NCBI RefSeq assembly: GCF_003990645.1
Contig: NZ_RYZK01000006.1
Span: 124,001 to 188,000, forward strand
Length of the DNA stretch: 64,000 nucleotides
DNA from: Shimia sediminis
GTDB taxonomy: Bacteria > Pseudomonadota > Alphaproteobacteria > Rhodobacterales > Rhodobacteraceae
Reading direction: 5' to 3'
Shown here: positions 33,811-43,157 of the stretch, one piece after another
How positions within the stretch are numbered: position 1 is the first letter of the stretch
Layout of the letters: each line of letters starts with the position of its first letter
Program-made: the position numbers and the translations under genes
The notes under the pieces: generated by a model
Told to the model about the DNA's origin: nothing
Database searches by the model: none
Seen by the model: only the letters and a program-made list of their open reading frames with translations

Positions 33811-34614
33811 CTAAACCTGTACCCCCCGTGGTCCCTGGACCGCGGGGGGTTCCTTTTGATACCGACCCTCCTCGGTCTCAAACCGCGCCCGCAACTCTTC
33901 GGCACCTTGGAAAAATGCGGCCCGCACTTCGGCGGCAAAGGGATTGGCGGCCTCGATGGCGTGCAGCACTGTTGGCGGGTCATCCTGCACCATGCCCACG
34001 GCCTCGGCCAAGAGATCGAAACTCGCCGTCGTCATCCGCTTCGGCAAAGGCCCCATGCCCACCAGTACCTTGGCAATCAGATGCGTCAGCCCCTGCACCA
34101 TCGCAGCCTCGCGGTCATGGGCTTCGGGGGTTTCGACGATCACCTCCAAACCCAGTCCACGCAGAAAGGCCCCCACCTGCCGCCAGGCCGTCCCGCGCAC
34201 CGGACAGATCACCAGCTTGCGCCCCTGAATACCGCCTGCTGCGCTCTGCGGGCCGAACAGGGGATGGGTGCCGACAATCTGTACATGCTCTGGCAGGCTC
34301 TCAACCATCGCCTCTACCGCGGCCAGCTTTACCGATCCCACGTCCACCACCACGGTTCCGGGCAGCAAAAGCGGCGCGATTTCACCGCACAGGTGTCGCA
34401 TGCGCGCCACCGGCACTGCCAGCACCACGACCTCTGCTGCCGCGACCTCTTCTAGTGACGCCATCGGCAACACCCGGCCATCCGGCAAGGCGGCCTGCCC
34501 GTAGGCCGGGTCAAACACCTTGATGTCAAAGTGGTCTGCCAGAACGCCTGCTGCCAGCGCCCCGAAGGCGCCAAAGCCAAACAGGCCCAGCGTGGGGTGG
34601 TGTCGTGTGCCCAT
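33811..34614 (-). CDS. Prephenate/arogenate dehydrogenase family protein
   Basis: The 267-residue protein starts with a nucleotide-binding GFGAFG (residues 13-18). It then has VVLAVPVARM, VDVGSVKLAAV and the substrate-binding histidine in VGTHPLFGPQSA, followed by THLIAKVL: the TyrA pattern of tyrosine biosynthesis. It is shorter than typical bacterial TyrA and could instead be a related arogenate or other dehydrogenase. The last about ten residues are encoded by the hairpin that terminates gcrA on the other strand. Confidence 0.82.
   Translation of the reverse strand: MGTRHHPTLGLFGFGAFGALAAGVLADHFDIKVFDPAYGQAALPDGRVLPMASLEEVAAAEVVVLAVPVARMRHLCGEIAPLLLPGTVVVDVGSVKLAAVEAMVESLPEHVQIVGTHPLFGPQSAAGGIQGRKLVICPVRGTAWRQVGAFLRGLGLEVIVETPEAHDREAAMVQGLTHLIAKVLVGMGPLPKRMTTASFDLLAEAVGMVQDDPPTVLHAIEAANPFAAEVRAAFFQGAEELRARFETEEGRYQKEPPAVQGPRGVQV
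33821..33850 (+). terminator. Strong Rho-independent terminator of gcrA inside the convergent gene
   Basis: ACCCCCCG and CGGGGGGT pair around an inner GGTCC/GGACC stem with a 2-base loop and one mismatch, followed by TTCCTTTT. It lies wholly within the 3' coding end of the dehydrogenase gene (33811-34614). Confidence 0.85.
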
Positions 34615-34802
34615 TCCATAGGCTCCCTATTTCAGGGCCGCGTTTCAGATGGGATGATGTGCTTGGATGTTGCTCAACCGACCGTCACGCGGCGGTTGAA
34701 CATGTTGAAAGCCCCGCCACCTATGTGGACAGGGTATAATAGACGTTTGCGATGAGGCAGGTCCGTTTCATGCCGCTTCTTCCCACGCCTGAACCGAGCC
34801 TG

Positions 34803-36002
34803 TCAATAGGTCGCCCCTTCGCGCAGATCAATCCGGCGCACGTAGAGCGCCGCCAGCAACGAGACCAGCACAGACCCCAGCATGATCAGCACCAACCGCT
34901 CTGCCGCGTTTTCCGGCACCAGGAGCGCGCCCGTCAGACTGGTCAGAAACGCCCCTCCCGCCACAGCCATTGCCCCAGACAGCCCCGAGGCACTGCCCGC
35001 CAGTTTGGGCCGCACCGACATCGCTCCGCTCGCCGCCGAGGGCAGCGTCAGCCCGTTGCCGAAACCCACAAACATGATTGCCGCCGTGTAGGTGATCGGG
35101 TTCAGGATCCCAAAGGCCATCAGCAGCAATCCCAGGCACAGCCCAAACATGGCCGCCACCCGTCCGGCCAAGACCATGACGAACAGCGGGAACCGGCTGG
35201 CAAACCGCCCTGACAGGAAACTGCCAATGGCAAACCCGCCGGTGATGGCGCCAATGGCAATCCCGATTTGGGTTGTGCTCAGCCCGAAAACATCCGCGCC
35301 GACCAGTGCAGCACCGGTGATATAGACGTAAAACGCCCCAAGAGAGAACGTCTGGCAAATCGCGTAACCCCAAAAGCGACGGGACTGCAAAAGCTCGGGA
35401 TATGTGCGGAACTGATCACGGATCGTGGCTGATTTCTGTGTATTGGTCTCGCCCAGATCCCACCAGCACAACAGCGTCAGCGCCGCACCGACCACGGTAA
35501 AAAAGACAAAGTTCGCGCGCCAGCCGAACAACTGATCCAGAAACCCACCAATCATCGGCCCGGTCATGGGCGCAATTGCCATGGCCAGTGAAATATACCC
35601 GATCAGCGATGCGGCAGATCGCTCGTCATGCATATCGCGCACCACTGCACGGCTCAGCGCCATGCCGCCCACGATGGCGCCCTGAAACATCCGAAACACC
35701 AGAAACACTACGATGTCCTGTGCCAACAAACAGCCGACCGAGGCCGCCACGTAGATCACCAGGCCACTCATCAGGATGGGTCTGCGTCCATAGCGATCCG
35801 ACAGCGGGCCCATGAGGATCTGCAATACGGCCGTGATGGCGAGGTACAGCGAGATCGACAGGTTCGCCATCGCATAGCTGACATCAAAATCCGCCGCGAT
35901 ATGTCCCAGCGACGGCAGATACATATTGGTCGACAGCACCGAAACGGCAGTCAAAAGCACCAGCGTCGTCAGCCGCGGCGGTGAGGTGGCGGCGCTTAGC
36001 AT
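34803..36002 (-). CDS. MFS multidrug efflux transporter, Bcr/CflA-like
   Basis: The 399-residue protein has twelve predicted helices. The start VLLTAVSVLSTNMYLPSLGH is typical of the Bcr/CflA drug:H+ antiporters, and the MFS motif A loop is present as GPLSDRYGRRP, with motif C-like MAIAPMTGPMIGGFLD. It exports drugs or small metabolites from the cytoplasm. The gene is followed by a 188-bp gap before the dehydrogenase gene and is preceded 16 bp upstream by the AsmA gene stop, so it may be in that operon. Confidence 0.9.
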   Translation of the reverse strand: MLSAATSPPRLTTLVLLTAVSVLSTNMYLPSLGHIAADFDVSYAMANLSISLYLAITAVLQILMGPLSDRYGRRPILMSGLVIYVAASVGCLLAQDIVVFLVFRMFQGAIVGGMALSRAVVRDMHDERSAASLIGYISLAMAIAPMTGPMIGGFLDQLFGWRANFVFFTVVGAALTLLCWWDLGETNTQKSATIRDQFRTYPELLQSRRFWGYAICQTFSLGAFYVYITGAALVGADVFGLSTTQIGIAIGAITGGFAIGSFLSGRFASRFPLFVMVLAGRVAAMFGLCLGLLLMAFGILNPITYTAAIMFVGFGNGLTLPSAASGAMSVRPKLAGSASGLSGAMAVAGGAFLTSLTGALLVPENAAERLVLIMLGSVLVSLLAALYVRRIDLREGATY

Positions 36003-36018
36003 CGAAAGGTCGTCACGA

Positions 36019-37938
36019 TCAGTTCCCGCCCAAGAGCTTTAACAGCTGCTTTTTGACTTCATCCTCTGCGGCGTCCTTGACCGCATCTTCCGTGGACCGC
36101 GCATCGTCTTCGGACAGGTTCAGTTCCTTGCGTACTGAGTCTTCCAGGGCTTTGCTCGCGTCTTCTTTCAGCTGTTTTTCGTCAATGCCCAGGGCCTTGG
36201 CCAGTTCGGGCCGGATCGAAGGATCATCCCAGCTGCCCTTGATGCGGATCGGTACGGCCAGACCCTGTTCATCACTCGACTTGATCTGCGGCGTGAAGAG
36301 AAAGTTGATCCGGCGTTCCCCCAATCCCACAGTGCCTTCGCCCTTGGCCACGACACTTGGCAGTTCCAGCAACAGGTCGTCATTGGTCAGCACACCCTGC
36401 TCGATCACTGCGGTGCCGGTCAGCGCGTCAAACACCGTGGTGCCGCCGCCCGGTCTGCCGCGCAGGAGCTTGTCGAGATCGATCCCCGAGATCGTGCCCT
36501 GCCCCACGGTGACCGCGGCATCGCCCTTGAGCGAATTCATGATCGCATGCACCGATTGGCCCACACCAAGGAAAGAAAACTGAACTCCGGCATTGCCGGT
36601 AAAGCGGCTGATGTCCATCGTGTCGGTCAGCAACCCTTTCAGCTGCATGTTTTCAGCTTTCATCTTGCCCCCCACCGACAGGCCACTGCGGTTGTTGGCG
36701 ACGAATTGCCCGGTGATCAAACCGTCATAGGCGTTGATTTCATTAAGAGAAAACACCGCGCGGGCATTGTCGATGTTCACCGACATGCGCGAGCGCCCCA
36801 GCTTGAGGTTGCCAAGATCAATTGCCTCAGCCGCCAGCACGATCTCGCCATCTATCGCCGCCAGTCCGCTGGCATCAATCGGCGCCTTGGACCAGCCCGT
36901 GTCGCCGCCCGCACTCTCACCGCCGCCGGTCTCTGGGTCATCGCCGCCGAACTGGCTGAGGTCCAGTTTGCCCGCCACGAACTGCGCTGTCACAACTGGC
37001 TTGGCCCCCGCCGTCGCCACATCCGCCTGTGCACTCAGCGAATTGCCCAACGCCGTGAGGCTGCCGTCGCGCAGCGTGAACACCCCGTCCTTGGTATAGG
37101 TGATCTGCCCCCGCACCGAGGCAGGCCCCGCGACCCCGGCAGCTGGCAATCCCAGCGCGGCCATCAGCTTGTCCGGGCTAGGCACGCTCGCATCCAGCAA
37201 GCCGCCCAGCTGCGGCGCAATCCCGGCGCGCCCGTCAAAGGCGATACGCGCCCCGGCGGTCTCGACCTCGGCTTTTACGCCCGACACCTTGCCGCCCATG
37301 AGCGTTTCAAGATCGCTGATCGTTGCCGTCAGCACCACATCCTCGCCGGCAGGCCGCAGGGTCATTGCGATATCGGCCGGTTTGCGCGGGTCAGGCCATT
37401 GCAGGCTGGCATCGACATCAGCAATCTCAAAGCTGTCCCCGCCGTGATCGACATAGCGCAACCGCGCATCGCGGATCATCAGGTTTTCCAGGATAAGCGC
37501 CCCGCCGCTTTCATTTTTCCCTGCATTTTCAGGCGCTTGCGCAGGAACTTCGCTGCCAAACAGGTCCCAGTTGGCGCGCCCGTCCTTATGCACCTCCAAC
37601 AGCACATCCGGGCTGATCGCCTCGATCCGCGTCACACGGATGTCACCGCTGATCAGGCTCATGACATTGACGCCGATCGCGGCACTCTTGGCGCTGAACA
37701 TCGGGCCTGCGTCGGACCAGTCGGCGTTGCTCAGGCTCACCGGTCCGGTTGAAACCCCAAAGACCGGATACCAGCTGATGCCGACATCCCCGTCAAACAC
37801 CAGATCACGGCCGGTGTAGGATTTCACCTGATCCGCCGCGATCTTGGCGATCCGCTCTCCCGGCAAGGCGATGACCAACACCACGAGGCCGATCACCAAC
37901 AGAACGACCGCACCAATCAAAACCCGGATCAAACGCAT
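36019..37938 (-). CDS. AsmA-family protein
   Basis: The 639-residue protein has one N-terminal membrane anchor ([20 protein letters not shown]) followed by a large periplasmic part. The AsmA marks are [20 protein letters not shown] at about residues 47-66 and, near the C-terminus, [20 protein letters not shown] then [20 protein letters not shown] and LDKLLR. These proteins form bridge-like lipid-transfer or outer-membrane-assembly factors in the envelope. The start at 37938 (MRLIRV) is preferred to the ATG four codons earlier. It is 16 bp from the MFS gene. Confidence 0.92.
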   Translation of the reverse strand: MRLIRVLIGAVVLLVIGLVVLVIALPGERIAKIAADQVKSYTGRDLVFDGDVGISWYPVFGVSTGPVSLSNADWSDAGPMFSAKSAAIGVNVMSLISGDIRVTRIEAISPDVLLEVHKDGRANWDLFGSEVPAQAPENAGKNESGGALILENLMIRDARLRYVDHGGDSFEIADVDASLQWPDPRKPADIAMTLRPAGEDVVLTATISDLETLMGGKVSGVKAEVETAGARIAFDGRAGIAPQLGGLLDASVPSPDKLMAALGLPAAGVAGPASVRGQITYTKDGVFTLRDGSLTALGNSLSAQADVATAGAKPVVTAQFVAGKLDLSQFGGDDPETGGGESAGGDTGWSKAPIDASGLAAIDGEIVLAAEAIDLGNLKLGRSRMSVNIDNARAVFSLNEINAYDGLITGQFVANNRSGLSVGGKMKAENMQLKGLLTDTMDISRFTGNAGVQFSFLGVGQSVHAIMNSLKGDAAVTVGQGTISGIDLDKLLRGRPGGGTTVFDALTGTAVIEQGVLTNDDLLLELPSVVAKGEGTVGLGERRINFLFTPQIKSSDEQGLAVPIRIKGSWDDPSIRPELAKALGIDEKQLKEDASKALEDSVRKELNLSEDDARSTEDAVKDAAEDEVKKQLLKLLGGN

Positions 37939-38076
37939 GGGGCACCTCAACTTTTACCGCTCAAGCGTAGCCTAGCCCCGGGCAGGGCAGAGAGGCAATG
38001 GGGGATGGGTCACGGGGCGGTGAGCAGAGCTTCAAATCCTTTGCGCAATCTCAGCCGTTCCACTATACGGCCCCCC

Positions 38077-39462
38077 ATGACCCAGAACCCGCCCGATCTG
38101 CGCCCCGACCTCGCCCGTGCCCAAGTTTCCGAGACCTCTCGCCCCGGTCAGCCGACCGTGGGGATGGTCAGCCTTGGCTGTCCCAAAGCGTTGGTGGACA
38201 GTGAGCGCATCCTGACACGGCTGCGGGCGGAAGGTTATGGAATATCAGGGGATTACACCGGTGCGGACGCGGTGATCGTGAACACTTGCGGGTTTCTTGA
38301 CAGTGCCAAGGCCGAGAGCCTTGAGGCCATTGGCGAGGCACTGAACGAGAACGGCAAGGTGATCGTGACCGGGTGTCTGGGGGCCGAGCCAGAGTATATC
38401 ACCGGGGTGCATCCCAAGGTATTGGCCGTCACAGGCCCGCATCAGTATGAACAGGTGCTGGATGCGGTGCATGCCGCGGTGCCGCCGGACCCGGACCCCT
38501 TTGTCGACCTCTTGCCCGCGCGCAATGTCTCGCTGACCCCGCGCCACTATAGTTATCTAAAGATTTCAGAGGGTTGCAACCACGCCTGCAAATTCTGTAT
38601 CATCCCTGACATGCGTGGTAAGCTGGCCTCGCGGCCGGTGCATGCGGTGCTGCGCGAGGCTGAAAAACTGGTTGAGAGCGGCGTCAAGGAGCTGTTGGTG
38701 ATCAGTCAGGATACCTCGGCCTATGGGCTGGACCGCAGGTACTCGACCCACCCGTGGAAAGACCGCGAAGTTCGCAGCCATGTCACTGATTTAGCACGAG
38801 AATTGGGGCAGTTCGGGGCCTGGGTTCGGCTGCATTATGTCTATCCCTACCCGCATGTGCGCGACCTCATTCCGTTGATGGCCGAAGGGCTGATCCTGCC
38901 CTATCTCGACATTCCGTTCCAACATTCACACGCGGATGTGCTGAAACGCATGGCGCGTCCGGCGGCGGGGGCCAAGACGCTGGACGAGATCGCCAAGTGG
39001 CGCGAGACCTGCCCGGAGATCACGTTGCGGTCGACCTTTATCGTTGGATACCCCGGCGAGACCGAGGAAGAATTCCAGCACCTTCTGGACTGGATGGACG
39101 AGGCGCAACTGGACCGAGTGGGTTGTTTTCAATACGAAAATGTCGATGGCGCGCGGTCAAACGCGCTGCCGGATCATGTGCCACAAGAGGTCAAACAGGA
39201 CCGCTGGAACCGTTTCATGGAAAAGGCCCAAGGCATCTCGGAAGCCAAGCTGGCGGCCAAGGTCGGGCAGGTCATGGACGTCATCGTGGACGAGATTGAC
39301 GCCGACGGCATTGCCACCTGCCGCACCAAGGCGGACGCACCCGAGATCGACGGCAACCTGTTCATTGACGAAGGCACCGAGGCTTTGTCCGTGGGCGAAA
39401 TCGTGTCGGTCGAGGTGGACGAAGCCGGAGAGTACGACCTGTGGGGCGCCTTGCGGGGCTAG
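38077..39462 (+). CDS. rimO: Ribosomal protein S12 methylthiotransferase RimO
   Basis: RimO is a radical SAM enzyme that adds a methylthio group to the conserved aspartate of ribosomal protein S12. The 461-residue protein has the N-terminal MTTase domain with [21 protein letters not shown] and VTGCLG (its three cluster-binding cysteines), the radical SAM motif C-x3-C-x2-C in CNHACKFC, and a C-terminal TRAM domain. KALVDSE is the RimO-type variant that separates it from MiaB. MTQNPP at 38077 is the likely start. Two 14-bp palindromes lie just downstream. Confidence 0.96.
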   Translation: MTQNPPDLRPDLARAQVSETSRPGQPTVGMVSLGCPKALVDSERILTRLRAEGYGISGDYTGADAVIVNTCGFLDSAKAESLEAIGEALNENGKVIVTGCLGAEPEYITGVHPKVLAVTGPHQYEQVLDAVHAAVPPDPDPFVDLLPARNVSLTPRHYSYLKISEGCNHACKFCIIPDMRGKLASRPVHAVLREAEKLVESGVKELLVISQDTSAYGLDRRYSTHPWKDREVRSHVTDLARELGQFGAWVRLHYVYPYPHVRDLIPLMAEGLILPYLDIPFQHSHADVLKRMARPAAGAKTLDEIAKWRETCPEITLRSTFIVGYPGETEEEFQHLLDWMDEAQLDRVGCFQYENVDGARSNALPDHVPQEVKQDRWNRFMEKAQGISEAKLAAKVGQVMDVIVDEIDADGIATCRTKADAPEIDGNLFIDEGTEALSVGEIVSVEVDEAGEYDLWGALRG

Positions 39463-39484
39463 GTGGCAAAAAGCCGAAATGACC

Positions 39485-39534
39485 ATGTTGTACAACATTT
39501 TTGCGGCGCTTTCTCCATGTTGTACAACATGGAG
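39485..39534. promoter_or_regulatory. Pair of identical 14-bp palindromes (putative operator pair)
   Basis: ATGTTGTACAACAT occurs at 39485-39498 and again at 39517-39530. The second copy is embedded in a 22-bp perfect palindrome (flanks CTCC and GGAG, 39513-39534). The centres are 32 bp apart, about three helical turns. The pair lies between rimO and the DCC gene. The TTGTACAA core resembles operators of some GntR-family regulators, but no such regulator gene is adjacent. Confidence 0.5.
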
Positions 39535-39600
39535 AGTCCCTGTTTTGGCAAGGATTTGTTAAGGATCTTCGCACCGTAGTCCGGGTTGAAGCCCGGGGCG

Positions 39601-39626
39601 AGGTCGGACAAGACTGTCCGACCTAC
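39601..39626. repeat. Palindromic repeat GGTCGGACA family, copy 1
   Basis: AGGTCGGACA-AGAC-TGTCCGACCT, followed by AC, is one of four copies in 39.6-45.9 kb. An adjacent small hairpin, CCGGG-TTGAAG-CCCGG, precedes it. It lies in the rimO-DCC intergenic region. Confidence 0.75.
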
Positions 39627-39761
39627 ATGCCGCCACCCGAGGTTGCCCGGCGCGACAGGATCAGGGCTGGCGCGCGGGGCTTCAGGTCAGAATTGCGGCC
39701 TTGATTTTGCGCCTCTCCACATCATCTCAGAATCTGACAACCCTATCTACGGAGTGCAAGC

Positions 39762-40142
39762 ATGCCCGACGAGACCCGCGTGCTGTTCAATGGCGCGTGC
39801 CCGATATGTGATGCAGAAATCTGCCACTATGAAACCTACACGGCAAAACGTGATCTGCCGGTGCGCTATGACGATCTGAACACAGACGCGCGTGACGACT
39901 GGGGGATCGATACGGAAACCGCGGCCAAGCGGTTGCACGTGATGCAGAACGGCGAGGTTTTTGCCGGGCTGGATGCCTTTCGCATCCTTTGGGGCCAGAT
40001 GCCGCGCTATCGCTGGCTGGCCAGGGTCACCGGGGTGCCGGGGCTATACCGGGTGTTCAGCGCGCTTTATGACCACGTTTTGGCGCCCTGGCTTTATCGA
40101 CGGCACGTGCGTCGGCAGGCGCGCGCCTCGCAGCCCCGGTAA
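39762..40142 (+). CDS. Thiol-disulfide oxidoreductase DCC family protein
   Basis: The 126-residue protein starts MPDETRVLFNGACPICDAEI, with the DCC-family motif F-N/D-G-x-C-x-x-C, and continues CHYETYTAKR and VRYDDLNTDA. The mid-region FAGLDAFRILWGQMPRYRWL and the C-terminal YDHVLAPWLYRRH are typical of the family, a thioredoxin-like group whose redox partners are not established. GGAG precedes the ATG. It is preceded by a repeat-rich 299-bp region containing the 14-bp palindrome pair and repeat copy 1, and no other gene. Confidence 0.9.
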   Translation: MPDETRVLFNGACPICDAEICHYETYTAKRDLPVRYDDLNTDARDDWGIDTETAAKRLHVMQNGEVFAGLDAFRILWGQMPRYRWLARVTGVPGLYRVFSALYDHVLAPWLYRRHVRRQARASQPR

Positions 40143-40283
40143 CTCAATCGCCCGGAAGGTCCCTACCCGGTCGGGGAACTCCCCCTTGGGGCGTGTTTGT
40201 GACGGACCCCCGAAGGGATCGGGTGTGTCTTCGGCCAAGGTCTCGGAAGAGCTGTCTTGGCGGTTGGCGTAACGCCGTCCCCG

Positions 40284-40306
40284 TAGGTCGGACAGTTTGT
40301 CCGACC
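40284..40306. repeat. Palindromic repeat GGTCGGACA family, copy 2
   Basis: TAGGTCGGACA-GTT-TGTCCGACC; arms of 9 bp (40286-40294 and 40298-40306). It lies between the convergent DCC and GlxA-type genes, 20 bp before the stop codon of the latter. Confidence 0.75.
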
Positions 40307-40325
40307 GCCCACAGAGCGCAGGCAT

Positions 40326-41315
40326 TCAGCGGCGCAGCACGCCCCCGGTGCGGACCATTTTCGGGGACAGGCCGTAGTGGGATTTATAGGCGCTGGACAG
40401 GGTGCCGGTCGAGCCGAAGCCGCAGGCAATCGCGACATCTATCAGGGGCATCTTGGTGCCGGTGATCAGGATATGGGCCTTCTTGACGCGCAGCTCCTTG
40501 TAGTAGCGCGCCGGTGAGGTGCCGAGCACGGTCTGGAACAGACGTTCGAGCTGACGGATCGAGACCCCCAGTTCGGCAGAGACTTCGGTGGTGGGCAGGG
40601 GCTCGGCCAGGTTGTCCTCCATGATGCGCACGGCCTGTTCCATCAGCGGCGTGAACATGTTGGTGAGGAAACTGGCGCCCTTGGGTTGCTCGGCCGAGGT
40701 ATCGCGGATGGTTTCGATCTGCAGATGGCTGGCCAGTTCGGCGATCTCGTTGCGCGACAGGTATGCAGACAGCAGGTTCAGGACCAGCTCCGGCGCAAAG
40801 CCCACACCGGCGCAGGTCATGACCCCGCTCGAGGTTTGCACGTAGGTGGTGGCCAGGGCGCTGTATGTGCCCTCTTCATTAAGCCGCGTGATGTCGCGCC
40901 AGTGGGTTGTGACCGGCAGGTCATAGGCCTTGATGGCCTCGATATAGGCGGTCGCCGCCTCGGACAGGACGGCAACGGGACGGCGGTGGCGCTGCATGGC
41001 GCGCACCCGGAACTGCCAGCCCTTGGGGTCACATGAGTCGCCGCCAATCACAAGCATGACGTCCGCGAGAGCGTGATCGAAGATCGCCGGTTCGGCCCGC
41101 GCGATGGTGCCACAGGCCCCGGTGACAAAGCCCGGCGCATCCGAGACCACGCGCCAGCCGAAGGAATGGGATTTCGACAGGCTGTCCGCGGTTTTGAGAA
41201 CCGTGAGGATCGAGGCAAGCTCCAGCTCGGAAAAGCCCGACTGGATGAAAACCTCGAAGGTGACCGGTGTCGGTCCGGGTGCGGTTTTTCGGGACATGGG
41301 CGCGGACTGGGTCAT
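40326..41315 (-). CDS. GlxA-family AraC-type transcriptional regulator
   Basis: The 329-residue protein combines an N-terminal DJ-1/PfpI-like domain (VFIQSGFSELELASILTVLK; VMLVIGGDSC) with a C-terminal AraC helix-turn-helix pair (ELGVSIRQLERLFQTVLGTS; IDVAIACGFGSTGTLSSAYK). This GlxA architecture includes regulators of glycine betaine, carnitine and arginine catabolism in Proteobacteria, for example GbdR and CdhR. A link to the betaine-type genes at 9.6-16 kb is possible but unproven. Palindromic repeats flank the gene on both sides (copies 2 and 3). Confidence 0.88.
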   Translation of the reverse strand: MTQSAPMSRKTAPGPTPVTFEVFIQSGFSELELASILTVLKTADSLSKSHSFGWRVVSDAPGFVTGACGTIARAEPAIFDHALADVMLVIGGDSCDPKGWQFRVRAMQRHRRPVAVLSEAATAYIEAIKAYDLPVTTHWRDITRLNEEGTYSALATTYVQTSSGVMTCAGVGFAPELVLNLLSAYLSRNEIAELASHLQIETIRDTSAEQPKGASFLTNMFTPLMEQAVRIMEDNLAEPLPTTEVSAELGVSIRQLERLFQTVLGTSPARYYKELRVKKAHILITGTKMPLIDVAIACGFGSTGTLSSAYKSHYGLSPKMVRTGGVLRR

Positions 41316-41384
41316 GGAAGTTTGAATATGGCACAGGTGCCGTGGTCTGCAAGGGCCGGTGGCACCGGGATTGGTCCCCCCCCC

Positions 41385-41412
41385 GTAGGTCGGACAATCT
41401 TGTCCGACCTAC
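41385..41412. repeat. Palindromic repeat GGTCGGACA family, copy 3
   Basis: GTAGGTCGGACAA-TC-TTGTCCGACCTAC has perfect 13-bp arms. It is the exact reverse complement of copy 4 at 45886-45913. Its right arm contains the TAG stop codon of dgkA (41409-41411). Confidence 0.85.
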
Positions 41413-41771
41413 CCCGTCGCCAATCGCACGAGGATCACCACCCAGGCGACCCCCGCCGCAAGCGCGCTGACAAAGACCGCGCCGCTGCCGCAATCCTTGG
41501 CCGCCTTGGCGCTGGGGTGTTGTTCCTGCGAGATATAGTCGACCACCACCTCGATCGCAGTGTTCACAAGCTCAAACGCCATGACCAACACCCCCAACGA
41601 CAGGATCAGGGCGCGCTCGCCCGCCGTGAGCGGCAGCGCCAATGCCAGGGTGGCCGACACCAGGTTGGCCCAGACCCAGGAGCGAAAGGAATGCTCTTCG
41701 CGCCAGGCATGCAGGATGCCCTGGCTGCTCCAGATGATGCGGTGATAGAGGCGGTTCAGGAAATAGCGCAT
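41409..41771 (-). CDS. dgkA: Diacylglycerol kinase
   Basis: DgkA phosphorylates diacylglycerol released by membrane-derived oligosaccharide or similar synthesis. The 120-residue integral membrane protein has an amphipathic N-terminus (RIIWSSQGILHAWREEHSFR), then three helices. The family signature E-L-V-N-T-A-I-E-x-V-V-D lies at about 67-78, and SAKAAKDCGSGAVFVSA is the second conserved stretch. The start is the ATG at 41769-41771. The stop codon is supplied by palindromic repeat copy 3. Confidence 0.95.
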   Translation of the reverse strand: MRYFLNRLYHRIIWSSQGILHAWREEHSFRSWVWANLVSATLALALPLTAGERALILSLGVLVMAFELVNTAIEVVVDYISQEQHPSAKAAKDCGSGAVFVSALAAGVAWVVILVRLATG

Positions 41772-41874
41772 GCGCCAATCTGACCCGGGTGGCCGGTGGG
41801 GGTCAAGCCGCGGATGGCATTGCAATGCCACGCGAAGAGGTCTTTCATACCGCAATTCCGGCCACGAGGTTTTC

Positions 41875-42900
41875 ATGATTGCACGATTGTTTGCCCTGCT
41901 TCTGGCCCTGCCCCTGACGGCAGAGGCCGAAGAAATGCAGTTCGACTTTGCCTGTCTCGGGAATGCGGTCGAAGGCTGTTACGTGATCGCCAAGGGGCAG
42001 ATCGTCGCTGACACGCCACAAAAGTTCACCGCATTCATGCAGCGCGAGTCTCCTGAGGGCAACAAGGTCCTGCTTGAGAGCCATGGCGGCAGCCTCGCGG
42101 CTGGCGTGACCCTTGGGCGCATGTTCCGCGCCCGCGAGATGCACACGGTGGTGGGCAGCGGCGCGCCGGTGATCGCGCGCGAGGGGTTTCCGGACCCGGC
42201 AATCTGCGCCAGCGCCTGTGCCTATGCCTTTCTGGGCGGGCAAACCCGCACGCTGCCACAGGGCAGTCAGCTGGGATTTCATCGCTTTTTCATTCCCGGC
42301 ACCAGGATTGACGAGGCCTCGGCCCAATCGCTGTCGGGTGAGTTGATTTCCTATATCGTGGCAATGGGTGTCGACGCGCGGGTATTTTCGCTGGCCAGCA
42401 CCAAGGGCGAGGACGAGATGCACTATGTCTCAACCGAAGAGGCCGAGGCCTATGAGCTGATCACGCCCTATGGCTATCAGGCGTTCTTTCTGGAGCCTTA
42501 TGGCAAGGGGGTGGTGGCGGCCTCGAAACGCAAGACCCGCACCGAGGCCTATGACCTGGTGGTGCAGATGACGGCGTTTTGCAAAAAGGGCGAGGCCAGG
42601 CTGCTGTTTCACGCACCGCAGCACGGGTTGGGTCATGCCCGGCCCGAAGATCTGATCCTGACCCATGACGGGCAGCGCACGGTGGTGCCAGCCTCGCGCA
42701 GCAAGATCAGGGTCACCAAGGACGGCGCCTATATCGAAACCCGCCTGAGCCCGGCGCAGGCCAGCAGTGTCGCCAGCGCCACCAAACTTGGCACCGCCTA
42801 TCAGTTCCCGCGCGTCGTTGGCGGGTCCTATGGCACGTATTTCGAGCTCTCGGACATGGATCGCAGCATGCTGAGAGCCGCATTCCGGCTGTGCCTGTGA
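41875..42900 (+). CDS. Secreted ClpP/crotonase-like protein (COG3904-type)
   Basis: The 341-residue protein has a signal peptide (MIARLFALLLALPLTAEA). The first half carries a ClpP-like fold pattern: GQIVADTPQKFTAFM, LLESHGGSLAAGVTLGRMF, a cysteine-flanked serine in CASACAYAFLGG and GSQLGFHRFF, which supplies a possible histidine. In the COG3904 family of predicted periplasmic proteins these positions parallel the Ser and His of ClpP, but proteolysis has not been shown. The second half (TRTEAYDLVVQMTAFCKKGE on) is unassigned. It ends 2 bp from the last gene of the convergent four-cysteine array. Confidence 0.78.
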   Translation: MIARLFALLLALPLTAEAEEMQFDFACLGNAVEGCYVIAKGQIVADTPQKFTAFMQRESPEGNKVLLESHGGSLAAGVTLGRMFRAREMHTVVGSGAPVIAREGFPDPAICASACAYAFLGGQTRTLPQGSQLGFHRFFIPGTRIDEASAQSLSGELISYIVAMGVDARVFSLASTKGEDEMHYVSTEEAEAYELITPYGYQAFFLEPYGKGVVAASKRKTRTEAYDLVVQMTAFCKKGEARLLFHAPQHGLGHARPEDLILTHDGQRTVVPASRSKIRVTKDGAYIETRLSPAQASSVASATKLGTAYQFPRVVGGSYGTYFELSDMDRSMLRAAFRLCL

Positions 42901-42902
42901 CC

Positions 42903-43157
42903 TCAGCCTTCGGCGAGTTTGCCCAGAAGGTCGCGGTTCAGGCAGTATTCCGGCGCTTCGGGGGCGCTTTCGTGTTCGGCCAGCCAGCCTTTGCAGTCGC
43001 CGACATCCTTGCAATGGGTGCAGGTCATCACCGCGTTGCGGTATTGCTTGGCCATTTCAGGGTGTTCGATCAGCACATCGGCCCAGTCGACTCCGACCTT
43101 TTCCGACATGGTGCCCATCAGGCGTGAATGTTCATCCACTTTCTTAAAGAACTTCAT
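42903..43157 (-). CDS. Small four-cysteine protein, DUF6455-type (array gene 4)
   Basis: The 84-residue protein (MKFFKKVDEHSRLMGTMSEK) ends in the array motif C-x2-C-x5-C-x16-C: CTHCKDVGDCKGWL then APEYC. The N-terminal half contains SRLMGTMSEKVGVDWADVL, the DUF6455-like segment. The four cysteines could bind a metal or an Fe-S cluster; this is inference. A strong ribosome-binding site (GGAGGAG) precedes the ATG. Its start overlaps the stop codon of array gene 3 by the ATGA pattern. Confidence 0.8.
   Translation of the reverse strand: MKFFKKVDEHSRLMGTMSEKVGVDWADVLIEHPEMAKQYRNAVMTCTHCKDVGDCKGWLAEHESAPEAPEYCLNRDLLGKLAEG

Noticed and set aside
34735-34740. Perfect TATAAT on the plus strand upstream of an antisense frame in the MFS gene
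   Set aside because: No -35 element at 16-18 bp spacing and no plausible plus-strand gene follows.
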